Positions 9,656 through 17,983 of a stretch of 64,000 nt of DNA are shown here, one piece after another (position 1 is the stretch's first letter; each line of letters starts with the position of its first letter). Source of the stretch: an uncultured Eubacteriales bacterium (GTDB taxonomy: Bacteria; Bacillota; Clostridia; Oscillospirales; CAG-382); assembly GCA_934444645.1 (NCBI GenBank), contig CAKSCV010000002.1, forward strand, positions 124,001-188,000, in the 5' to 3' direction. The position numbers and the translations under genes were made by a program. Below the pieces are notes generated by a model. That model did not search any database and had not been told where the DNA came from. It was given only the letters and a program-made list of their open reading frames with translations.

Positions 9656-10501
9656 ATGAGAATTCTGCATACAAGCCGCATTCGTGAAGAAGTGCGCCGG
9701 TTACTGATTGAAGCAAACTATGTGCTGCCGAAAAGCTTGTCCGACCGTATTAAAGAAAGCGAAAAAAATGAGAGCAATCCGCTTGCCGCGTCGCTTCTTT
9801 CAAAACTCGGTGACAATCTGAAAGCAGCCGAAAAAATCAATGTTCCGATCTGTCAGGATACCGGCATGGCGGTGATCTTTTTGGAAATCGGGCAAGAGGT
9901 TTTTTTGGAGGGTGAACCGCTTGAGGCGGCTGTGAACCGAGGTACGGCGCAGGCATATGACGAAGGATACCTACGGAAATCGGTCGTAAACGATCCGTTG
10001 TTTGACCGTGTGAACACCGGCGATAATACACCGGCTGTGATTCATACACGAATCGTTCCCGGCGATCGGGTACATATTGTGGCGGCACCCAAGGGCTTTG
10101 GCAGTGAAAACATGAGCCGCATAAAAATGTTTACGCCGTCTGCCGGTAAAGATGATATCATCGGATTTGTGTTGGATACCGTCCGGCTTGCAGGCGGAAA
10201 TCCGTGTCCGCCCATTGTTGTGGGCGTCGGCATCGGCGGGACCTTCGAAAAGGCAGCACTTCTTGCCAAAACGGCATTGGCGCGGGATGTTTCCGTTCGC
10301 AATGCCGATGCGCGTTATGCTGCTCTTGAAACAGAGATGCTCGAAAAAATCAATGCACTTGACATCGGACCGCAGGGCTTCGGCGGCGATACGACAGCGC
10401 TTGGCGTGAATATCGAATACTTTCCGACGCACATTGCCGGCTTGCCGTGCGCGGTCAATATCGGCTGCCATGTGACCCGTCACCGCGAGACTGTTTTGTA
10501 A
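9656..10501 (+). CDS. Class I fumarate hydratase alpha subunit
   Basis: 281 residues from ATG 9656, with AAAGGA 9 bases upstream. This is the N-terminal (alpha) chain of the two-subunit, oxygen-sensitive class I fumarases and tartrate dehydratases. It carries family Cys in PICQDTGMAV, NPCPPIVVG and the C-terminal NIGCH, which ligate a 4Fe-4S cluster. The enzyme interconverts fumarate and malate. The beta chain normally follows immediately; here the next gene is hpf, so the partner must be elsewhere. A tartrate- or mesaconate-type specificity cannot be excluded. Confidence 0.85.
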   Translation: MRILHTSRIREEVRRLLIEANYVLPKSLSDRIKESEKNESNPLAASLLSKLGDNLKAAEKINVPICQDTGMAVIFLEIGQEVFLEGEPLEAAVNRGTAQAYDEGYLRKSVVNDPLFDRVNTGDNTPAVIHTRIVPGDRVHIVAAPKGFGSENMSRIKMFTPSAGKDDIIGFVLDTVRLAGGNPCPPIVVGVGIGGTFEKAALLAKTALARDVSVRNADARYAALETEMLEKINALDIGPQGFGGDTTALGVNIEYFPTHIAGLPCAVNIGCHVTRHRETVL

Positions 10502-10578
10502 TTTTGTCAAACAACTGCATTTTCTACAATTTCAGACAAGCTTCACACGGTTTTTTTGATAAATTCAACAAATTCCTC

Positions 10579-10607
10579 TTGCCTTTTCTTCTATAATGTG
10601 TTATACT
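10579..10607 (+). promoter_or_regulatory. Sigma-A-type promoter of hpf
   Basis: TTGCCT at 10579-10584 and TATACT at 10602-10607 are separated by 17 bases. Transcription would start near 10614, giving a leader of about 43 bases. It separates hpf from the operon upstream. Confidence 0.75.
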
Positions 10608-10656
10608 ATAGACAATGAAAGGGAAACCTTTCAAACTAACCACAGGAGGAAGTTGT

Positions 10657-11193
10657 ATGAAACTGACAATTACAGGAAGAAAGTTTACCGTTACCGACCG
10701 TCTCACCGAACGAATCACGGAAAAGCTTGCCAAATTCGACAAGTATTTTGATGACGAAGCAACCGGCACGGTGGTGCTTCGTTCCAGAAAAAATGCAGAA
10801 ATTATTGAAATAACCATATACAGTAAGGGCATCATGTTCCGTGCCGAAGTAGAAGATGAAACGGCGTTAAATGCGCTTGACCGTGCGGTCGATATTATCG
10901 AACGCCAGATTCGAAAGAACAAGACGCGCTTGGAGAGACGCTTGAAAATCGGTGCATTTGACAAAACCGTTTTGGCGGATAACCAATGGGAGGACATTGA
11001 AGAAGATGAAATTCGCATAACAAAAACAAAGAAGTTTGTTATGAAGCCGATGACGCCTGAAGAGGCTGTGCTTCAAATGAATTTGCTTGACCACGATTTT
11101 TTCCTCTTCACCAGTATCGAAAATGACAAGGCCTGTGTTGTATATAAGAAAAAGAACAACGAATATGGCTTGATCGAAACAGAAACCGAATAA
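10657..11193 (+). CDS. hpf: Ribosome hibernation-promoting factor, long form
   Basis: 178 residues. The N-terminal HPF/YfiA domain (about 1-100) starts MKLTITGRKFTVTDRL, and the C-terminal dimerisation domain (about 122-178) contains KPMTPEEAVLQMNLLDHDFFLF, the hallmark of long HPF. The long form pairs 70S ribosomes into inactive 100S dimers in stationary phase or stress. The start is set by AGGAGGA at 10644-10650; the frame is open further upstream but without a ribosome binding site. The gene stands alone between its own promoter and a terminator. Confidence 0.95.
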   Translation: MKLTITGRKFTVTDRLTERITEKLAKFDKYFDDEATGTVVLRSRKNAEIIEITIYSKGIMFRAEVEDETALNALDRAVDIIERQIRKNKTRLERRLKIGAFDKTVLADNQWEDIEEDEIRITKTKKFVMKPMTPEEAVLQMNLLDHDFFLFTSIENDKACVVYKKKNNEYGLIETETE

Positions 11194-11200
11194 ACGATAA

Positions 11201-11233
11201 ACAGAGTCGGGAATTTTTCCCGGCTCTGTTTTT
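11201..11233 (+). terminator. Rho-independent terminator of hpf
   Basis: Stem ACAGAG-t-CGGG pairs with CCCG-g-CTCTGT around an A/T loop, followed by a run of T. It lies 7 bases after the hpf stop. Confidence 0.85.
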
Positions 11234-11247
11234 GCGTAAATAGAGAC

Positions 11248-11280
11248 GGCAGAAACGGCTTAACCGTTTCTGCCATAAAT
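11248..11280 (-). terminator. Hairpin between convergent hpf and MATE genes
   Basis: GGCAGAAACGG at 11248-11258 pairs perfectly with CCGTTTCTGCC at 11264-11274 across a 6-base loop. It lies just past the MATE stop. The U-tract is clearer on the + side (ATTTTT), so it may serve both directions. Confidence 0.6.
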
Positions 11281-11288
11281 TTTTGCGA

Positions 11289-12698
11289 CTATTCGTTGTT
11301 AACGATATTCTGCATCCATTTTCCGCTTTTCACCAAAACGATGCCGACAATATCCTTGATGATTTCCACGGAGAGTGTGCAGGCATATAAAGGCACGATT
11401 GACATGGCGGTAAATTTTGCAAGTAAAAACGCCACCGGAAAATCAATGCATAACATGAACACGCTGTCAAACAAAAAGGTTAAAACGGTCTTTCCGCCGG
11501 AGCGTAAGGTGAAATAGCAGTTGTTGGAAATGGTATTGATGAGGATGTAGCCCGAATAGACCCGTAAGAACGAGGTGGCAAGCTGCTTTTCATGTGCGGA
11601 CGTCCCCTGATAGAGATTCGGCAAAAACGGAGCTAAATTGAAGAGAATAAAGCTTGTGCCGAGGCAGATAAGAAATGAAAAGACGATGAGCCGGGCATCG
11701 GCACGTTTGGCTTCTTCCATTTTGTTGGCACCGAGCAGATTTCCGACGATAATGGCGATGGCATTTCCGAAAGCAATGGTAATTACATTGAAAATGTCGG
11801 TGATGGTCGTTGAAATATTATACCCTGCAACCACATCCAAACCGCGAAGCGAATAGCAATAGGTAAGGGAAGCCACGCCGATGGCCCATAAGGTTTCGTT
11901 GACAAGAAGCGGAATGCTTTTGGGCAGAACGGTTTTGACAAACTCAAGCGGTACACGCAGCGTTTTGCAAACACCGTGCAGAAATGCATAAATATCACGC
12001 ACGCGTACCGTAACGGCGGTGATCGTAAGCTCCACAAATTTTGCAATCACTGTGGCGATGGCTGCGCCTCGAACACCAAGAGCCGGAGCACCGAAATGTC
12101 CGAAAATCAAGATGTAATTGAGCGTTAGATTCGTGATAATGGCGGCAATTCCGGAAACCATGGGAAGCTTGGTATGTTCTGTTTCACGAAGCGTGCTGGA
12201 ATAGGCTTCGTTCACTGCCTGCGGAATGATTCCGAAAATGATGACAGACAGATACTGCGTGGCGTAGGAAAGTGTACGGGTAAGGTCAAGATCGCGGTTG
12301 GTTTCGCTTTCGTGCAAGAAAAGCTGTATTAACGTCGGCCCGGCTGTTATGAGCGCCGTTAATGCCAAAATAAGCACGGCGAGATTGCAATACACTTTTA
12401 AGCGAAAGCTTTTTTTGACACCTTCATAATCGCCTTTTCCGTAAAACTGTGCGGTAAAAATGCCGACACCGGCACAGCCGCCGAACAGGCAGAGGTTGTA
12501 GACAAAAATCAACTTGTTGACGATCGAGACAGCCGTCATTTGTTCTGTGCCGACCGCGCCGACCATTACATTGTCAAGCAAATTGACAAAGTTTGTAATT
12601 CCGTTTTGAATCATGATCGGAACAGCAACCGAAAGAGCTTTTTTGTAGAAGGCGCGGTCTCCGATATAATAACCGAGTTTTTGTTTGATCTTGTTCAT
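11289..12698 (-). CDS. MATE-family multidrug/toxin exporter
   Basis: 469 residues with 12 predicted membrane helices in two homologous halves. It starts MNKIKQKLGYYIGDRAFY, followed by PIMIQNGITNFVNLLDNVMVG, the N-terminal MATE signature. Members export cationic drugs or metabolites using Na+ or H+ gradients. The start is ATG 12698, with AAGGATTATC upstream; the open frame continues further back without a ribosome binding site. It follows feoB by 26 bases on the same strand, so the two may share a transcript, but nothing in the sequence links its substrate to iron. Confidence 0.88.
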   Translation of the reverse strand: MNKIKQKLGYYIGDRAFYKKALSVAVPIMIQNGITNFVNLLDNVMVGAVGTEQMTAVSIVNKLIFVYNLCLFGGCAGVGIFTAQFYGKGDYEGVKKSFRLKVYCNLAVLILALTALITAGPTLIQLFLHESETNRDLDLTRTLSYATQYLSVIIFGIIPQAVNEAYSSTLRETEHTKLPMVSGIAAIITNLTLNYILIFGHFGAPALGVRGAAIATVIAKFVELTITAVTVRVRDIYAFLHGVCKTLRVPLEFVKTVLPKSIPLLVNETLWAIGVASLTYCYSLRGLDVVAGYNISTTITDIFNVITIAFGNAIAIIVGNLLGANKMEEAKRADARLIVFSFLICLGTSFILFNLAPFLPNLYQGTSAHEKQLATSFLRVYSGYILINTISNNCYFTLRSGGKTVLTFLFDSVFMLCIDFPVAFLLAKFTAMSIVPLYACTLSVEIIKDIVGIVLVKSGKWMQNIVNNE

Positions 12699-12724
12699 AA
12701 GATAATCCTTTTTGTACGAGTAAT

Positions 12725-14725
12725 TTAGGCGATAAAAAGACAAGCAATACGGTAGACAATCCAAGCACATACCCAGGCGACAGCCGTTTGAAACAGCATA
12801 CGCTTAGCTGTTGCCCAAAACGAGGCAAGCTCTCGTCCGATGGCTGCGGCAGCTGCCACGCAGGGCATATATAACAGTGCGAACGTCAAGAACGACAAAA
12901 CCGACGCGAGAGAAGAAAACTCAGCTTGCAGGGCTTCTTCGAAAGGCAGAGCCGATTCGGTCAAGATTTTGAGCGAGCTGATAACAGCTTCCTTTGCCGT
13001 CAGTCCTGTAATCAGCGCAGTAACGGTTTTCCAGTTGCCAAAGCCGAGCGGTGCGAATAACGGTGCGACAAATCGTCCGATATGCGCTAAAATGCTGTCG
13101 GAGCTGTCTGAAACGAGTGTCATCGAAAAACTGAAGTTTTGTAAAAACCAAAGAATGACAGTGGATAAAAAGATGACGGTAAACGCCTTAATGATAAAAT
13201 CCTTGGCTTTTTCCGCCATCAGCGTGAGTGTGTTGCGGGCTGTAGGCAGGCGGTAGGTCGGCAGCTCCATGACAAAGGATTCCGGCTTAGCCGCTTTGCC
13301 CTTTAAGAGAAGCATGACCAAAATACCGACAGTAATTCCGCCGAAATACAGCGAAAGAATGACCGGAAGCGGATATTTCGGGAAGAATACACCGGTAAAC
13401 AAGACATAGATCGGCAGCTTGGCACTGCAGGAAATAAAAGGAACCAATGCGATGGCTTTTCGGCGTTCGTTTTCGCTTCCAACTGTTCTCGCAGCCATGA
13501 CAGCCGGAACAGAACATCCGAACCCGATGAGTAACGGCACAAACGTTTTGCCGGAAAGGCCGAGCTTGCGCATGGGTTTATCCATAATGAAAGCTACGCG
13601 TGCCATGTAGCCGGTGTCCTCTAACAGCGAGAGAAAGAAAAACAGTGTAACAATGGTCGGCAAGAAGGAGAGAATGCTGCCGATGCCTGTAAAGATGCCG
13701 CCAATGATCAGTGAATGCAGCGTTGGTGCCACGTGAATCGATGTAAGCAGGCGATCGGAAAATGCAATGAAGGCGTCGATGGCGGCGGTGAACAGCGCAG
13801 ACAGTGTTCCGCCGGGAAAAACGAATGTGAAGAAAAAGACCAACGCCATAATAACGAAAAACATCGGGAAAGCGGTGTGCTTTCCGGTCAAAAGACGGTC
13901 GATCCGTTCGGAAATCAGCTCTTCTTTTGAGATCGTTTTCGATTTTTTTACACATTTGGCACACAAGCGTTCAATAAACTGATAACGTGCATCAGCAAGC
14001 GCCGCATACGAATCGCCGTCACTTGTTTTGGACGCTGCTTGGACGGTTTGTGCGATGGCATCCGTCTGCTTTTGGGTCAGGGTGAACGGAAAAACCATGG
14101 ACGGATCGTTGTCAAACAGCTTGGAAGCACAAAATTGAAGCGGCAGGCCGCTGTTTTGTGCTTCTGTTTTGACAATATCGGCAATACCTTCCAATGCTTT
14201 TTGCACCGGGCTATCAAAGTGCGGCACGATCGGCAGGTGGTGCTTTTGTACGGTGTCTCTTACCGAAGATATCAAAGCCGATGTGCCTTCATTTTGCGAG
14301 GCGGTTACCGGGACTACCGGAACGCCGAGTGCTTGCGAAAGGGCATTTACGTCTATTTCAATGCCGGCGGATTTGGCAGCGTCCATGCGGTTTAAGGCCA
14401 ATACCGTCGGAATCTGCGCTTCAAACAGCTGGAGAGTTAAATATAAGCTGCGTTCGATGCCCGTGGCATCGACGATGTTGATAACGCAATCCGGTTTTTC
14501 CAGTAAAAGAAAATCGCGTGCAACCGTTTCTTCAGAAGTATATGTAGACAAAGAATACAAGCCGGGCAGATCCACCAAAATCATGTCGGCATTTCCTTTG
14601 ATAGAACCTTCTTTTTTTTCAACCGTTACACCAGGAAAATTGCCGACGTGCTGATTGCTGCCGGTCAAAGCGTTAAACAAGGTCGTTTTTCCGCAGTTCT
14701 GATTCCCGATCAGGGCAATAATCAT
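12725..14725 (-). CDS. feoB: Ferrous iron transporter B
   Basis: 666 residues. The N-terminal G domain has G1 GNQNCGKTTLF, the GNFPGVTVEKKEG switch region, G3 DLPGLYSLS and G4 NRMD. It is followed by the helical guanine-dissociation-inhibitor region (about 165-270) and a polytopic membrane domain of two Gate-type halves. FeoB imports Fe(II) under anaerobic conditions. The usual small partner FeoA is not upstream or downstream. G4 reads NRMD rather than the more frequent NMMD/NMVD, which keeps the key Asn and Asp. Neighbours asd and MATE give no functional clue. Confidence 0.94.
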   Translation of the reverse strand: MIIALIGNQNCGKTTLFNALTGSNQHVGNFPGVTVEKKEGSIKGNADMILVDLPGLYSLSTYTSEETVARDFLLLEKPDCVINIVDATGIERSLYLTLQLFEAQIPTVLALNRMDAAKSAGIEIDVNALSQALGVPVVPVTASQNEGTSALISSVRDTVQKHHLPIVPHFDSPVQKALEGIADIVKTEAQNSGLPLQFCASKLFDNDPSMVFPFTLTQKQTDAIAQTVQAASKTSDGDSYAALADARYQFIERLCAKCVKKSKTISKEELISERIDRLLTGKHTAFPMFFVIMALVFFFTFVFPGGTLSALFTAAIDAFIAFSDRLLTSIHVAPTLHSLIIGGIFTGIGSILSFLPTIVTLFFFLSLLEDTGYMARVAFIMDKPMRKLGLSGKTFVPLLIGFGCSVPAVMAARTVGSENERRKAIALVPFISCSAKLPIYVLFTGVFFPKYPLPVILSLYFGGITVGILVMLLLKGKAAKPESFVMELPTYRLPTARNTLTLMAEKAKDFIIKAFTVIFLSTVILWFLQNFSFSMTLVSDSSDSILAHIGRFVAPLFAPLGFGNWKTVTALITGLTAKEAVISSLKILTESALPFEEALQAEFSSLASVLSFLTFALLYMPCVAAAAAIGRELASFWATAKRMLFQTAVAWVCAWIVYRIACLFIA

Positions 14726-14796
14726 AGAGTTATAACCTACTTACATGTTGATTTTAGTTTGCAGAATAAGCAGCTGCTGATAAAAGAGCAGAAAGC

Positions 14797-14826
14797 TGCC
14801 ACGCTGCAAAAAATGACGGCGTGGCA
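14797..14826 (-). terminator. Inverted repeat after asd
   Basis: TGCCACGC at 14797-14804 pairs with GCGTGGCA at 14819-14826. It lies 14 bases past the asd stop and ahead of feoB. On the minus strand only a weak T-rich stretch follows, so read-through into feoB is plausible. Confidence 0.45.
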
Positions 14827-14839
14827 GAAGGATGTGCAA

Positions 14840-15916
14840 TTATTTTGCCGTGATATACCCTTTGGAAGCTAAAAACTCGGCAATTAACACTGCACCGCCG
14901 GCGGCGCCGCGAAGTGTGTTGTGAGAAAGCCCCACAAATTTGTAGTCGTACAGCTTATCCTCACGCAAACGACCTGCCCAAATCGCCATGCCCTTATCGC
15001 TTTCACGGTCAAGCTTGGCTTGCGGCCGGTTGTCTTCTTCGCAGTAATGCAAAAATTTTTCGGGCGAGGAGGGGAGATTCAAGCCGTTTCCAAAGGTATC
15101 CCATTCACTTAGGATTTCTTCTTTGGTCGGTTTGCTTTCGAATTTCACAAACACGGCAGCCGTGTGACCGTCGCTGACAGGCACGCGAATGCATTGCGTT
15201 GTAATAACCGGCGAATCCGTCGGCACAATGGCGCCGTCCTTTAATTCGCCCCATATTTTTAACGGTTCGTTTTCGCTCTTTTCTTCTTCTCCGCCGATGA
15301 ACGGAATGATATTATCGATCATTTCCGGCCATTCCTTAAAGGTTTTTCCGGCGCCGGAAATGGCTTGATAGGTTGTAACGACGACTTCTTTAATGCCGAA
15401 TTTGCGCAGCGGCGTCAAAAGCGGAACATAGCTTTGGATGGAGCAGTTCGGCTTGACGGCGATAAAGCCGCGCGTAGTGCCGAGGCGAGCACGTTGGGCG
15501 TTGATGACGGCGATATGCTCCGGGTTGATTTCGGGAATAACCATCGGAACATCCTTTGTTCCGCGATGAGCGGAGTTGTTGGAAACGACCGGCGTTTCGG
15601 CTTTGGCATAAGCCTCCTCCAAAGCGCGGATCTCATCTTTTTTCATATCAACGGCGCAGAAGGTGAAATCGCACAGAGAAGAAACCGTCTGCACGTTCGA
15701 AGCGTCATAGACTTTCATGTTTTTAACTTTTTCGGGGATTTCGGCGTTCATTTTCCATTTTCCGGACACGGCTTCCTCATAGGGCTTGCCGGCAGAGCGG
15801 CTGCTTGCCGCAAGTACGGAAATTTCGAACATCGGGTGTTCGGCAAGAAGTGTGATAAAACGCTGACCGACCATTCCGGTGGCGCCGATGATGCCGGCTC
15901 TAAGTTTGTTTGCCAT
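14840..15916 (-). CDS. asd: Aspartate-semialdehyde dehydrogenase
   Basis: 358 residues. The N-terminal NADP-binding motif is GIIGATGMVGQRF at about 8-20. The catalytic Cys is about residue 158 in KPNCSIQSY, and a catalytic His lies in VSDGHTAAVF. The enzyme reduces aspartyl-4-phosphate to the semialdehyde used for lysine, threonine, methionine and diaminopimelate. The CSIQ active-site form and overall length resemble the archaeal/fungal-type ASADH subfamily more than E. coli Asd. No dapA or lysC is adjacent; its neighbours are unrelated housekeeping genes. Confidence 0.92.
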   Translation of the reverse strand: MANKLRAGIIGATGMVGQRFITLLAEHPMFEISVLAASSRSAGKPYEEAVSGKWKMNAEIPEKVKNMKVYDASNVQTVSSLCDFTFCAVDMKKDEIRALEEAYAKAETPVVSNNSAHRGTKDVPMVIPEINPEHIAVINAQRARLGTTRGFIAVKPNCSIQSYVPLLTPLRKFGIKEVVVTTYQAISGAGKTFKEWPEMIDNIIPFIGGEEEKSENEPLKIWGELKDGAIVPTDSPVITTQCIRVPVSDGHTAAVFVKFESKPTKEEILSEWDTFGNGLNLPSSPEKFLHYCEEDNRPQAKLDRESDKGMAIWAGRLREDKLYDYKFVGLSHNTLRGAAGGAVLIAEFLASKGYITAK

Positions 15917-15970
15917 GGTTATTCTCCTTAAAGTGTGATATTTGGGTGGGAAATTCCGGAAAAAACCGGA

Positions 15971-16513
15971 TTATTCATATTTTGCACGGGGACCGCCAAT
16001 GTACTTGGGACGTGTGCGTGCAAAGGTTACCGTTGCTTCGCCGATGGTTTTGACAGAAAGGCGTACCGGTACGGCAACACGCTTTAAGTGCATACCGATG
16101 AGTGTCTGCCCGATATCGATGCCCCAATCGGCGCTGATTTCTTCGACAAGACACGGTTCGTCAAATCCTGCATAGGCAGCGGTGGCAAAGCTGCCGCCGG
16201 CGTGTTCATGCGGCACGGCCATTACTTCGGTAAGCCCGTATTTTTCGGCGCAGGCGCGTTCAGTCACGATGGCTCGGTTGAGATGTTCACAGCATTGGCA
16301 GGCAAGAAACATGCCGCGTTTGTTGGTCTCCGCAAACAAAACCTCGAACAAATCCTTTGCCGGATGAATATCGCCGCTTGTGCCGATTTTTTGGCCGAGC
16401 ACCTCGCTGGTTGAGCAGCCGACAACCAAAATTTGTCCCGGTTTGGTCGGTGCGGCAGCAAACAGCTCATTTACGGCATCGAAAATTTGACAGCGAATTG
16501 ATTTTTCTGACAT
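15971..16513 (-). CDS. YwlG/UPF0340 family protein (TIGR01440 type)
   Basis: 180 residues of a conserved Bacillota family without assigned function. Recognisable blocks are LVVGCSTSEVLGQKIGT, the two-Cys CQCCEHLNRA motif and VPHEHAGGSFATAAY. The start is ATG 16513, with AAAGG about 10 bases upstream; an ATG at 16522 abuts that site. The protein is soluble. In other Bacillota relatives often lie near glyA or upp; here it lies between asd and a YihY-like gene. I assign no activity. Confidence 0.82.
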   Translation of the reverse strand: MSEKSIRCQIFDAVNELFAAAPTKPGQILVVGCSTSEVLGQKIGTSGDIHPAKDLFEVLFAETNKRGMFLACQCCEHLNRAIVTERACAEKYGLTEVMAVPHEHAGGSFATAAYAGFDEPCLVEEISADWGIDIGQTLIGMHLKRVAVPVRLSVKTIGEATVTFARTRPKYIGGPRAKYE

Positions 16514-16558
16514 AGTGCTCATCCTTTCGGTAAAAAGAAACGGAACGGCAATACATAG

Positions 16559-17386
16559 CTATTGCTGCTGTTTTCCGTCATAAAGCGAAGCATTGATAAC
16601 GGCTCCGAGCAAGAGAATCAAGCAAGACATATAAATCCATAAGAGCAGCATGATAAATGCGCCGATGGAACCGTAAATCAGCGAATATTTGGAAAAGTGG
16701 TTCATATAAAACGAGAATACGGTTGAAACGAATACCCAGCAGACCGAGGTAAACACCGTGCCCGGCAAAACATTCCAAAAGGTTTGATGGATATTCGGTA
16801 TCCACAGGTAAAACAGCGTGACAATCATGTATATCATCGCACCGGTAAACAGTATTCTTGAAATGCTTTGAATATGAAGCTGTGAGAAGAAGGGAAGATA
16901 GGTGTTCAGAAAATGGATTATCTGACCGCCTAAAATCACCAAAAACAGGGATACGTAAAACGCAACGATAATCAAAACCGAAAGAATGATCGAGATGATC
17001 CATTCGGCAATCGGCAGAGCATATCCATGCGAACGGAAGATGCGCCGCACCGTGCGTTTGGCGGATTTCATGAAACGTGACAGCGTGTAGACCGTCAATA
17101 TAATACCGATGACCAAATAGGAGAAATTGCTGTGGTTGCCGATGTGCTGCAAGTATGTGTCAACAAGCTCCTCCAAGGCGTTCGGCAAAAGAGTGTAGAA
17201 AAACGTGTTTTGAATGTCAAAGTCTTGAATTGCCAAGGATAATGACGCATGTACCACCATCAAAAGCGGGAAAAAGGCAAACACCAAAAAGTAGGCCATT
17301 TCAGCGGCAGCAGAGGTCAGGTCGTTTTGGAAAAACAAGCGGACGCAGCGGTATAAAAACGAGTCCTTGTTTTTGAAAAAACGCAA
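16559..17386 (-). CDS. YihY/BrkB-family inner membrane protein
   Basis: About 275 residues with six hydrophobic segments. It carries the family signature LTSAAAEMAYFLVFAFFPLL near the N terminus and IYGSIGAFIMLLLWIYMSC near the C terminus. Once annotated as RNase BN, the family is not a nuclease, and transport or envelope roles are only proposed. Start choice: GGAGGTG at 17393-17399 fits TTG 17386, whereas the in-frame GTG at 17395 is part of that ribosome binding site. Confidence 0.85.
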   Translation of the reverse strand: MRFFKNKDSFLYRCVRLFFQNDLTSAAAEMAYFLVFAFFPLLMVVHASLSLAIQDFDIQNTFFYTLLPNALEELVDTYLQHIGNHSNFSYLVIGIILTVYTLSRFMKSAKRTVRRIFRSHGYALPIAEWIISIILSVLIIVAFYVSLFLVILGGQIIHFLNTYLPFFSQLHIQSISRILFTGAMIYMIVTLFYLWIPNIHQTFWNVLPGTVFTSVCWVFVSTVFSFYMNHFSKYSLIYGSIGAFIMLLLWIYMSCLILLLGAVINASLYDGKQQQ

Positions 17387-17427
17387 GCAGCACACCTCCG
17401 AGGCTCACACAATCCGATTATTCCCGA

Positions 17428-17979
17428 TTATTGTACGATCTTTCCGTAAAAATCATACATAGCGTCTAAAAACTCAGCCGTTTTAAGGAAATCCTCCCGT
17501 ATAAGCGGCTCATAGGACAATAAGCGTACCGCTTCTTTGACGTGGCGGATAAAGCGCGGCGCACAGCGTTTGACGGCTCTTTGCGATACGAGCGGACAAA
17601 TCTGCACTGCCCGCGAATCCGGACGCAACCGCATTGAAGCATTTTGGGTGTCGAACGACACATAGTAAGGAAAAATACGGCAGGCAAATGGGCGAAAGCG
17701 TCTGTCGCAACGGCCATGACAGAGTACCATATCCGCATCGGTGTGCGAGGAGTCGCACAGATAAGCAAAGCCGTTTGCACCGAAATGCTGCAAATAGTCC
17801 TTTTCGTACGGTAATAGAAGCATTCCGGTCGGAATAGCGGACGAATCCGAGTTCTGCGACAGATTCTTGCAGCATGCCGAACCGCACAGATCTCCGCAGT
17901 TATAGCGGCGCGGCGTGACATCGTCGAGCAGCCGGTATGCCATGTCGTATAGCTTGAAAACAGGCACGCATTCCGTCAT
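17428..17979 (-). CDS. YkgJ-family cysteine cluster protein
   Basis: 183 residues with clustered Cys: CGDLCGSACC near the N terminus, then CHGRCDRRFRPFACRIFP in the middle. This is the YkgJ/FliB-like pattern thought to bind zinc or an Fe-S cluster. Function is unknown for this group. It starts 4 bases after the aldolase stop (TAA AAGT ATG), so translation is probably coupled, and the longer upstream frame inside that gene is not needed. Confidence 0.75.
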   Translation of the reverse strand: MTECVPVFKLYDMAYRLLDDVTPRRYNCGDLCGSACCKNLSQNSDSSAIPTGMLLLPYEKDYLQHFGANGFAYLCDSSHTDADMVLCHGRCDRRFRPFACRIFPYYVSFDTQNASMRLRPDSRAVQICPLVSQRAVKRCAPRFIRHVKEAVRLLSYEPLIREDFLKTAEFLDAMYDFYGKIVQ

Positions 17980-17983
17980 ACTT

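Noticed and set aside
11248..11280. Mobile-element terminal repeat
   Set aside because: A single perfect hairpin between convergent gene ends fits a shared terminator; no transposase or target duplication is present.
14797..14826. Iron-responsive or riboswitch element before feoB
   Set aside because: The inverted repeat is adjacent to the asd stop and better explained as a weak terminator; no known Fur box or metal riboswitch pattern is visible.
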